DNA of 50,678 nucleotides, taken from Streptomyces mangrovisoli (GTDB lineage Bacteria; Actinomycetota; Actinomycetes; Streptomycetales; Streptomycetaceae). The notes below the pieces were generated by a model. That model was not told the DNA's origin. It did not search any database and worked only from the letters and a program-made list of their open reading frames with translations. A program made the translations under genes and the position numbers. Every line of letters begins with the position of its first letter. Position 1 is the first letter of the stretch. The stretch covers positions 1-50,678 of the forward strand of contig NZ_LAVA02000104.1 in assembly GCF_000974985.2 (NCBI RefSeq). Reading direction: 5' to 3'. Shown here in pieces: positions 16,862 through 23,967 of this stretch.

Positions 16862-17427
16862 GAGGGATCCGCCCCGGATCCGGCAGCACCGTGACGCCGC
16901 CCAGGCCGTCCCTGCGGAACATGCCCCCGTCCCCACCGCAGCCCCGATGCGCAGCAGTACTCCAGCACGGTCCGTGCGGCCTGGAGGTCACCCTGCCCGC
17001 GGACTACATCGCTTTCTGCATGCACTACCAGGACCGCTACCTGCGCTACACCCGTGCCCGCGTCGCCGATGCGGCCTTAAGCCGCAGACTCGTCGAAGCC
17101 GCGCTGGGCAGCGTGGCCACCAACTGGACCGGAATCCTGGCCAGTCACTGCCCCGTGGCGGAAGCCTGGGACATTCTCGGCTCGGTCATCGCGCAGGCCG
17201 TGCGCACCCGCGCCGTCGCCGGCCGCTGCACCAACCTCTACCGGAGCCTTCCGCCGCTGCAGGCCGACGTCGTCGTCCTGCGCCACCGCCTGTGCCTCAG
17301 CGACGAGCAGGCCGCCGACCTCCTAGGGGTGGAGGAGTCCGTCATCACCAGCCAGCTGCGCATGGCCCACCGCACCATCCTGCGGCGCCAGCAGGACTCC
17401 CAGGCCCCCGAGGGCGCAGCCACCTGA
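16858..17427 (+). CDS. Sigma-70-like (region 4) protein
   Basis: A 189-aa protein whose ATG overlaps the upstream stop. Its C-terminal 60 residues read as sigma region 4: LPPLQADVVVLRHRLCLSDE, then QAADLLGVEESVITSQLRMA and a basic tail. The N-terminal part (YIAFCMHYQDRYLRYTRARV) looks like region 2.1-2.2, as in divergent ECF sigma factors of actinomycetes. The first 35 residues are proline-rich. Coupling to a multi-HTH zinc protein suggests a dedicated regulator pair. Target promoters are not identifiable here. Confidence 0.7.
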   Translation: MRGIRPGSGSTVTPPRPSLRNMPPSPPQPRCAAVLQHGPCGLEVTLPADYIAFCMHYQDRYLRYTRARVADAALSRRLVEAALGSVATNWTGILASHCPVAEAWDILGSVIAQAVRTRAVAGRCTNLYRSLPPLQADVVVLRHRLCLSDEQAADLLGVEESVITSQLRMAHRTILRRQQDSQAPEGAAT

Positions 17428-18057
17428 CCGTCTCACCGTCGTCGACGGCCCCTGTGGCAGAGGCAACTTCCCACCCTAGCGCTCCCGTCCACGTCCCGGC
17501 CGGACAATGGCCCATGGCGGCAGCCGCTCCCTACGATGGACAGCACACAGTCCGCGTGCCGTGTTGACACGGCGGTGAGGGGCCGGATGGATCACAGGCG
17601 TCGAACTCCGCTCTCGCCCACCCCGGCCTCCATACGGCCGGGTGCCGCCCGCACGCACAGTCGTGACCGAGGCGCCGAAGGCAGATGCACGGCCACCAGG
17701 CACACGTGCCGCAGACGTCCCGGACACACCTTCGGCTTGGGGAGGTCGACCGCCCAGGGCTGCCGATTACCTTCCTCCTTCCGCACGCAGGCGTCGGTAC
17801 CCGCTGCACAGCCGTGTCCCGGCATCGAGGGCGGGCTGCTCACGCAGGATGACCGGCACGAGGCCGGCCGACGCCGTGCACCCCGGGTCCGCGGGCAAGC
17901 CGGCATGGGCACCGCTCTTTTGTGCGCTGGCTCAGCCGGCTGCCGGGGCCTACTCGTCCCGGGCCCGGCAGGGGCAGCCGGTCGCCGGCCGGCCGCGCAG
18001 GCGTCGTTGGGGTTCTGCGATCCCCAGAGGGCCGCCGGGCGATCTGTCCTCGTCCTG
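17428..18057. other. Intergenic region without a supported gene
   Basis: About 630 bp between the sigma-like gene and the convergent DUF5753 regulator. Open frames cross it on both strands, one extending through the whole 18058-18963 gene, but these are shadows without domain signal. I see no repeat or strong hairpin here. Confidence 0.5.
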
Positions 18058-18963
18058 TCAGGCGTACCGCTCAGCGGCTGCCTGGATCCGCCGCAGGGAT
18101 GCCTCGGGGCACTCCGCCGCATTCGTGAGCCTGTCCAGGATGCTGCGGTACTGCTCGGCATCTTCCTGCTTGTCCAGGTAGACGGCGTCCGCCACATGCT
18201 CCAGATACACGATCTCGGGCAGCTCCGGCGGGTCGAAGCGCAGGAGGGTGATCGGGAAGCCGCCGGTGACGCACGCCTGCGCATTAAAGGGAATGACCTG
18301 CACCCGGATGCCCGGGCGCTGGGCCATCTGCACCAGATGACGCATCTGGTCCGCCATCACCTCCCCCCGGGCGACCTGCCGGTGGAGCACGGCCTCCTCC
18401 AGCACCACCCACAACTGCGGGGGATCGGGGTAGTCCAGGAGCTCCTGTCGTGCCAGACGCAGTTCGGCCCGCCGGCTCGCCAGCACCTTGTCGTCTTCGA
18501 GATCGCTGCCCTCGCCGACGGCCCGCGCGTACTCCGGAGTCTGCAAAAGCCCCGGCACCAGCAGCACCTCGTAGCTGCGGATGACGGACGCCGCCTCCTG
18601 AAGGCCGATGAACTTGCCGAACCACTTGGGGAGCACGTCCTCGAAACAGTGCCACCAGCCCGCCTCGTTGGACCGCCGCACCAGTGCCACGAACTCCTCG
18701 CGTTCCTGCGGACCGGCGCCGTACAGATGCAGAAGATCGGCGACGTCCCGCTCCTTGAGCGGAACCTCACCGCGTTCCAGCCTGCTGATCTTGGAGTCGG
18801 AACAGCGCAGGGCATCACTCGCCGTTATGGGGCTGTATGACGAGGTCAGCCGCATCCGGCGCAGCCGTGAGGCCAAAATCAGGCGAAGCGCCGTGGGATT
18901 GTGCCGCGGAGAGTTGAGGCACCGTTCCAGCCTGGGCAACCGATTCTGCTCGGCAGCGAACAT
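18058..18963 (-). CDS. XRE regulator with DUF5753 domain
   Basis: A 301-aa member of the large Streptomyces family that includes WhiJ-like regulators. The N-terminal XRE domain (about residues 27-80) has SPITASDALRCSDSKISRLERGE and VADLLHLYGA. The rest is a DUF5753 sensor-like domain beginning near AGWWHCFEDVLPKWFGKFIG and containing VLLVPGLLQTPEYARA, a family hallmark, and YLEHVADAVYLDK near the end. It is followed on the other side by a DUF397 gene and a divergent ATPase gene, the classic trio. A low-GC stretch just upstream (ATGCATGACTTAG read on the minus strand) may hold its promoter. Confidence 0.9.
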   Translation of the reverse strand: MFAAEQNRLPRLERCLNSPRHNPTALRLILASRLRRMRLTSSYSPITASDALRCSDSKISRLERGEVPLKERDVADLLHLYGAGPQEREEFVALVRRSNEAGWWHCFEDVLPKWFGKFIGLQEAASVIRSYEVLLVPGLLQTPEYARAVGEGSDLEDDKVLASRRAELRLARQELLDYPDPPQLWVVLEEAVLHRQVARGEVMADQMRHLVQMAQRPGIRVQVIPFNAQACVTGGFPITLLRFDPPELPEIVYLEHVADAVYLDKQEDAEQYRSILDRLTNAAECPEASLRRIQAAAERYA

Positions 18964-19054
18964 GCGGGCTCCTGCAGGGGACCGTCAAAACGAAGGCCAG
19001 CCTCTCACCGCGGAGCTCGCAATGTCCCCTAAGTCATGCATGTTCCAAGGGAGA

Positions 19055-19291
19055 TCAGCTCACCAGGGCGTCGAACTCGCCTTCCCGGGCCCCGTCCAGG
19101 AACGCGATCATCTCGGCCCGTGTGTAGATCAGCGCCGGGCCGTCCGGCTCCCTCGAGTTGCGGACGGCCACACTCCTGTCCGGCAGGACAGCGAGTTCCA
19201 CACAGTTGCCCTCGATCGCACTGCGCCTGCTCTTGATCCAGGTGACGTTCTGGAGCGTGTTCGCGGAAACCCCGTTGACGGTCTGCTGCAT
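19055..19291 (-). CDS. DUF397 protein
   Basis: A 78-aa protein with the DUF397 pattern: VTWIKSRRSAIEGNCVELA, VLPDRSVAVRNSREPDGPAL, then a C-terminal helix MIAFLDGAREGEFD. DUF397 proteins act with neighbouring DUF5753 XRE regulators in Streptomyces, in some cases as an antagonist partner. It is transcribed towards the DUF5753 gene, 91 bp ahead of it, and divergent from the ATPase gene. Confidence 0.9.
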   Translation of the reverse strand: MQQTVNGVSANTLQNVTWIKSRRSAIEGNCVELAVLPDRSVAVRNSREPDGPALIYTRAEMIAFLDGAREGEFDALVS

Positions 19292-19356
19292 TGCCGCCTT
19301 CTTTCGCTAACGCGTCCGAATTCCGATGTTACTGACGGGCTGTCGGAAGTCACTGT

Positions 19357-19414
19357 GGATGACTGGCATCCCCCTTCCTCGTGTGGATGCAATTTCAGAA
19401 GCAATTGCATCCAC
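19357..19414. promoter_or_regulatory. Operator-like palindromes between DUF397 and ATPase genes
   Basis: A perfect 12-bp inverted repeat GTGGATGCAATT / AATTGCATCCAC at 19383-19394 and 19403-19414 (8-base spacer). A second, smaller one, GGATG / CATCC, lies at 19357-19371. Both contain the core GGATG. They sit in the divergent promoter region of the DUF397 and ATPase genes, where the XRE regulator would be expected to bind. The sequence around 19428-19460 is AT-richer and may be the plus-strand promoter. Confidence 0.65.
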
Positions 19415-19491
19415 GGGTGCGGAGCGACAATACTGGTTTGGGCAGGACATTCTTATAGCCGCCGGAGCAGGTGGCTGCGGGGGGATGAGCA

Positions 19492-20046
19492 GTGCCGACA
19501 CATGCCACGACTACAGCGTGTCACGCCAAGAATGTTGACGATGCATCCGATTCGGCCGAACCGGCAGCCTCAGCAGGAACGATGACCGACCTCTTCGGCG
19601 ACGGCGACTGGGGACTCCTGCTGGGCATCAGCGCAGCCGAGTTCAGCGCCCACCGCTTCAGCGCAGACTCGACCGGTCTCCACCACGCCCGGTTATTCGC
19701 CCGGAATGTTCTGAAAGAATGGGGACTTTCCCACTGCGCAGACGACGCAGTCATCGTCGTGGGCGAACTGATCGCCAACGCCGCCACCCACGCTCTCGAA
19801 CACGAACCCCGTGGCGACAGCGCCCCCACGGCATGGCTGGGGCTCGTCCGCAGACCGCACGCCGTCATATGCGCCGTGGCGGATCCGAACCCTTGCGCCC
19901 CGGAGCCACAACAGCCAAGCCACCTCAGCGAGTCGGGCCGAGGACTGCGCATCGTCGAAGCCATCAGCTCCTCCTGGGGCTGCTCAGCCCCTCAGAGTTC
20001 CGGAAAGATGGTCTGGGCGCGCGTCGTCGCAGCAACCGACCTCTGA
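19492..20046 (+). CDS. ATP-binding anti-sigma-like protein (HATPase_c)
   Basis: A 184-aa protein of the GHKL ATPase fold. The N-box is VVGELIANAATHA, followed by an ADPNPCAPE region and SGRGLRIVEAISSSWG near the C-terminus. This corresponds to RsbW/SpoIIAB-type proteins, in Streptomyces found next to DUF397/XRE pairs. GTG 19492 has a good ribosome site (GGGGGAT) eight bases ahead. Divergent from the DUF397 gene across an operator-like palindrome. Confidence 0.85.
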   Translation: MPTHATTTACHAKNVDDASDSAEPAASAGTMTDLFGDGDWGLLLGISAAEFSAHRFSADSTGLHHARLFARNVLKEWGLSHCADDAVIVVGELIANAATHALEHEPRGDSAPTAWLGLVRRPHAVICAVADPNPCAPEPQQPSHLSESGRGLRIVEAISSSWGCSAPQSSGKMVWARVVAATDL

Positions 20047-20312
20047 CGGACACCGACAAATGCGCTGCGAAAATCCATTGGCTCGCATCAGCATCCCGCC
20101 GCCCGACCGTGATCTCACCGGCGCCGGCCGCTTCGCAAGTCCACTCCGAGCACGAAGAACGGACATGCGAGGCGCAAAGCTTTCCCGGGCCTTCCTCGAA
20201 GGCGCGCCGATCCCCGCTGCCGTGTGCGCCTTTGCGCCGTATCCCCATGAGACACCACCCATGAGGCATGGGGGAGCATCTGCTCAGTCACCGCCGCCTG
20301 TGAAGGATCGTC

Positions 20313-20984
20313 ATGCGTTCAGTCCGCCTTGCTGTACCCCCCGTCCTGCTCGCCTGCATGCTGCTTGCGGGCTGCAAGTCCGTCCCGCTGGGCACCTCGG
20401 CGTCGTCCCAGAGCAGCAGCCCGGCAGCTGGAGCCCCGGGCACGGCCGCCTCATCCGTCTCCGGAGAGGCGATCGCGGTGGGGGCCGGCCCGCAGAAGCA
20501 CTACACAGTGCAGAAGCAGCCTGCCGCGGGCTCGTGCCACTACCGCTACGAGCACGGCGAACCGTTGGAGGACCCGGCATGCACGCCGGGCGCGATCTCC
20601 CCGGCCGTGACCCAGGCGAACCTGAAGTCGACGATCTGCCGCAAGGGCGGCTACACCTCTGGCGTGCGCCCCTCCACCTACGTCACCGGCAAGGAGAAGA
20701 AGCTCAACGCCGCCTCCTACAACTTCACCGGCAACATGGGGGACGCCGAGTACGACCACCTGATCAGCCTGCAGCTCGGCGGCGACCCCAACGACTACCG
20801 CAACCTGTGGGTGGAACCCGCAGACCCAGGCCACAAGAAGGGATCCGGGGTGAACAACCTCAAGGACCCAGTCGAGACCAAGCTGCACACCGCAGTCTGC
20901 GCCGGCAAGGTGTCGCTCACAGCCGCGCAGCAGGCCATCGTCACCGACTGGACCACCGCACTCAGCAGCCTCGGCCTGTCCTGA
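20313..20984 (+). CDS. Secreted lipoprotein with HNH-like motif
   Basis: A 223-aa protein with a lipoprotein signal: basic start, hydrophobic core and lipobox LLAGC with the modified Cys at residue 21. A Ser/Ala/Gly-rich linker follows. The mature domain contains Cys residues (SCHYRYEHG, DPACTPG, STICRKGG) likely disulphide-bonded outside the cell. Its C-terminal core reads YDHLISLQLGGDPNDYRNLW, which matches the shape of a beta-beta-alpha metal (HNH-like) nuclease: an Asp-His, a Leu-Gly-Gly and a conserved Asn. A nuclease role is inference; the family is uncharacterised to my knowledge. GAAGGA precedes the ATG. Confidence 0.75.
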   Translation: MRSVRLAVPPVLLACMLLAGCKSVPLGTSASSQSSSPAAGAPGTAASSVSGEAIAVGAGPQKHYTVQKQPAAGSCHYRYEHGEPLEDPACTPGAISPAVTQANLKSTICRKGGYTSGVRPSTYVTGKEKKLNAASYNFTGNMGDAEYDHLISLQLGGDPNDYRNLWVEPADPGHKKGSGVNNLKDPVETKLHTAVCAGKVSLTAAQQAIVTDWTTALSSLGLS

Positions 20985-21206
20985 CTGCACAGTGAGACGG
21001 CGAACGGGCGCCCGCCGGCTCGGCTGAGGCATGAGGCTGCGCACGCTTCGCGAGGGAGCGCACAGCCCGTACCGCGGGAGATCCCTGGTAGCCCTTCCGC
21101 GTCGAACACACCAAGGCCGAGACCGGGCGTGGCTGGCAGACGTCCGGCGCTCTGCAAGCTGGAGTGTCGCCACGGTCGGCCGCGCCCCGTCCCGTACTGT
21201 CCCCTG

Positions 21207-22100
21207 GTGGTGAAGACCCTCAGGTTGGCCGTGGCCCAGAGCGCCGTGCCCGAAGACCCCACCGATCCACGGAACCTGCGGACCAGCGGGGCGCAGATCC
21301 GGGCTCTGATGCGCGAAGCGAGCCGGGCAGGCGCCCGGCTGGTGCAGTTCCCGGAAGGCGCGATCACCTATCCCGGCAAGTACGTGATGTCCTCGGCAGG
21401 CCCCAGCACCCTTGCTGAAGCGGACTGGGCCCGTATGCCCTGGGGCGTCTTGGAGGAAGAGAAGGAGTCGATCGCGGCACTCGCCGGCGACCTCGGACTG
21501 TGGGTGGCCTTCGGTGCGCCGAACCCCCTTGGCGCGGCGCTGAGGCCTCACAACAGCGTCCACGTGGTCCGCGACACCGGGGAGTTCGCTCTCCGCTACG
21601 ACAAGCGGATGCTGTCCCACACCGAAGCCTCGTTCATGTACACCCCCGGAACCGCCCCCGGCGTCTTCGTGATCGACGGCATCCGCTTCGGCATCGCCGT
21701 GTGCATCGAGGCCCACTTCCCGGAACTGTTCGCCGAGTACGAGCGCCTGGACGTCGACTGCGTCCTGTTGCCGGTGATGGTCGACGACGCCATGCGAGCC
21801 GTCATCGCCCAGGCGTACGCGGCCCTGTACGGCTACTGGATCGGCTATGCGGTGCCCGCCCAGTACAGTGCCACGGTCCCTTCGGGAATCGTGGCGCCCG
21901 GAGGCCGGTGGCTGGCCCGCTGCCCGGGCGACAACCGTCCAGCCTTGGCCGTCACCGACATCGACCTCGACGCGTCCGACTCGGACATCCACGTCTCACT
22001 CCGCTACGCCCGCCCCTGGCGGCGTGCAGCACGAACAGAACTCGCCGGACGGAACCCGGCCTTCGGCGGTGCCCACGACTGCGCGAAGACCGTGCTGTGA
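21207..22100 (+). CDS. Carbon-nitrogen hydrolase (nitrilase superfamily)
   Basis: A 297-aa enzyme. The catalytic triad of the superfamily is visible: Glu in VQFPEGAITYPG, Lys in RYDKRML and Cys in FGIAVCIEAHFPELF. Such enzymes hydrolyse nitriles, amides or N-carbamoyl groups; the substrate cannot be told here. Start at one of two tandem GTG codons (21207 or 21210), just before KTLRLAVAQSAVPED. No neighbouring gene of the same pathway, so it stands alone. Confidence 0.85.
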   Translation: MVKTLRLAVAQSAVPEDPTDPRNLRTSGAQIRALMREASRAGARLVQFPEGAITYPGKYVMSSAGPSTLAEADWARMPWGVLEEEKESIAALAGDLGLWVAFGAPNPLGAALRPHNSVHVVRDTGEFALRYDKRMLSHTEASFMYTPGTAPGVFVIDGIRFGIAVCIEAHFPELFAEYERLDVDCVLLPVMVDDAMRAVIAQAYAALYGYWIGYAVPAQYSATVPSGIVAPGGRWLARCPGDNRPALAVTDIDLDASDSDIHVSLRYARPWRRAARTELAGRNPAFGGAHDCAKTVL

Positions 22101-22511
22101 CTCCGGCCGGCGGGGTACCGGTTTCGAGTCGCCACCGGCATCCGGAGCGGCGCGGGGAACTTGTCGCGTTCAAGGGGGGCGTGCAGTGTCACTCCCGGGA
22201 GTGAATCGGGCGCAATTCAGGAACCTGGTGACGGTGCGAGGACTCCACACAGGCATGTAACGGGTTTTGTTCTTGTCGGACACCGGGCGAAAGATTTCCG
22301 GTTATCGGTGCCGCATTTTTTGGGCGCGCGCCTGCCGGGAGCCCAATGGCTATAGATTGTGTTTCCCGGCCGTGCGCGGCTGTCCCACAGGGCCGATGAC
22401 GGGACGGCGCGCGGACGGGCAAGGGCGGCCGACGGATCGTCGCAGGCTGTCCCCAGTGCGCCTGCATCATGCCCGTGACCAGCGGCTGAGAAGCTGTTCG
22501 GTGCAAGGGGA
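22101..22511. other. Intergenic region with a 16-bp perfect palindrome
   Basis: No gene supported. The palindrome TCACTCCCGGGAGTGA lies at 22189-22204; its TCACT/AGTGA halves resemble those recognised by BldD-type and other XRE regulators. An AT-rich GGCTATAGATTGTG near 22348 may be a -10 region for the following small membrane protein gene. Confidence 0.5.
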
Positions 22512-23054
22512 ATGCCCGCGCTGCGCTTCATGTCGGTGTGTATGAGTCAGGAGTTCCAGGTGCCAGATCGTTCCGCGGCATCGGGCGTGCCTGAGTCCGG
22601 TTCCGGAACGCCGGATTTCCCACGGCAGACCGGAGCCCGCCCCGATGGGAGACGAGGTCCGGGGCGGCAGGGGAGGGGACGCACCTCTCCTGCAAGTGAT
22701 GCAAATATCTACGTCCAGAGAACACATACGGCGAACGACCGTTCAGATACGCCGCCTGAAAGCTTTCTGGATTTTCTGGACCGCTTTTCGGAGCGGCTCT
22801 TCGCGAAGAACGACAAGCCGTGGTCTGCCGTGCTCCAGCTCGCGTTCCTCGTCACGCTGCCGGCGGCGCTGCTGATCGCAGGCGTGATGGTGGCTCATTT
22901 TGTGGGCATCCCCGGCTGGGCGATCGCCACGGGGACGACGGCGACATCACTCGGCGGAGCCGGGGCGGTGACTGCGAGCCGCCGCCGCAGCGCCCGCGGC
23001 CTCGGTGCGAAGCAGCGGCAGGGACGGCGTCGAGGCGGTCACCGTGCTAGCTAG
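22512..23054 (+). CDS. Putative membrane protein with disordered N-terminus
   Basis: Up to 180 aa. The first 75 residues are Ser/Gly/Arg-rich and may not all be translated; ATG 22542 is an alternative. The conserved-looking part is SFLDFLDRFSERLFAKNDKPW, then two membrane segments (AVLQLAFLVTLPAALLIAGV and the segment around GWAIATGTTATSLGGAGAV), ending in a basic tail. No family recognised. It is convergent with and slightly overlaps the next gene. Confidence 0.55.
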   Translation: MPALRFMSVCMSQEFQVPDRSAASGVPESGSGTPDFPRQTGARPDGRRGPGRQGRGRTSPASDANIYVQRTHTANDRSDTPPESFLDFLDRFSERLFAKNDKPWSAVLQLAFLVTLPAALLIAGVMVAHFVGIPGWAIATGTTATSLGGAGAVTASRRRSARGLGAKQRQGRRRGGHRAS

Positions 23055-23415
23055 GGTCGGAAATCGCGCCGCCGTTGACCGCCGGTCCCTGGTATCCGCT
23101 CGGGGCGGTCCATTGAAGGCCCGGCGGCACGTGCGGCCCGCGACGCGTACGGCGCAGCAGTCCCAAAAGCACCGCCAGGAGGCTCGCACCCGGCTGCACG
23201 GCGAGGAAGACCATCGTGCGCGCGGAACGGGGGGCGGCGAGAACTGCCGCAGCCGCAAGGATCAATCCGAAAGCCGTGCACGCGGTGATGAACACAGCGG
23301 ACGACAGGGCCTGGGCGCCATAAGGGCGCGCGTGCCGGTGTCCGCCGCCTGGATGGTGCGGAGAGGAGCAGTGCGGAGGGTTACCCCCCGTGTGATCGGT
23401 TTCCTGTGCGGTCAT
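23047..23415 (-). CDS. Putative two-TM membrane protein
   Basis: About 122 aa from ATG 23415 (an upstream start at 23445 is possible). A His/Pro/Gly-rich cytosolic N-terminus is followed by two hydrophobic segments (SSAVFITACTAFGLILAAAA and MVFLAVQPGASLLAVLLGLL) separated by a short basic turn, and a soluble tail. Function unknown. Its 3' end overlaps the convergent 22512-23054 gene by eight bases. Confidence 0.5.
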   Translation of the reverse strand: MTAQETDHTGGNPPHCSSPHHPGGGHRHARPYGAQALSSAVFITACTAFGLILAAAAVLAAPRSARTMVFLAVQPGASLLAVLLGLLRRTRRGPHVPPGLQWTAPSGYQGPAVNGGAISDPS

Positions 23416-23445
23416 CGCGGCCCCCACGATCGCCCACCTCTTCAC

Positions 23446-23904
23446 TTTCCGTCACTGACTGGTTACCCATCATCCAGGGTCCGGGGTGCGCTCCGCTGGA
23501 TATCGGCGCATACAACAACGCAACTTTCGGCCAACGGGCTGTCCTGCTCCTGTGCCGCGCTCGACCGTACCCCTCATGCCGGAAGCCGCAACGCGCGCCG
23601 GTCCGCGGTCCGCTGACGCCGGACCGCAGGTGGCCCTGCGCGAAGCGCGCCGGCTCCCGGCCGGCAGGCGGCCGCATCTTTGGCGCGGGGCGACTGCGGG
23701 AGAGTGGACCGGCCGAACTGGTGGGCGAGTTCTCGGCGGACCCTGGGCGTACCCCGAAGAGTGACCTCCGGGAAGCCTCTGATGCTTACGCGGCCACGGC
23801 GCCCCGGCAGAGCGGCGGCAACCCCCGTCTGGGGAACTTCGGGAGGTCCGTCTCGCCACGGCCCCCGGCGACGCCGGCAAGTCGGCCCCGAGACTGCGAA
23901 GTTG
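23446..23904. other. Intergenic region upstream of tap
   Basis: About 460 bp with no supported coding frame. Open frames run through it only because of high GC. Composition shifts to AT-rich at its right end, where the tap control region starts. Confidence 0.45.
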
Positions 23905-23952
23905 GGTTACGTTTCAGGTTAAATAGGAGGTTAAAAACTGCTAGGCTCGAAA
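23905..23952 (+). promoter_or_regulatory. Phased GGTTA repeats and promoter region of tap-tpg
   Basis: GGTTA occurs at 23905-23909, 23917-23921 and 23929-23933, exactly 12 bp apart. The last two extend to AGGTTAAA. An AT-rich stretch follows, with CTAGGCT near 23941 as a possible -10, then a ribosome site (GGAAGGGAGA) before the ATG at 23968. Three same-face repeats directly ahead of a gene whose product has an N-terminal HTH suggest an operator. Confidence 0.55.
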
Positions 23953-23967
23953 AGGAAGGGAGACGGG

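Noticed and set aside
17536..18840. Long plus-strand open frame opposite the DUF5753 gene
   Set aside because: It runs antisense to a clear XRE/DUF5753 gene, has no domain and shows the Arg/Pro/Gly bias of a high-GC shadow frame.
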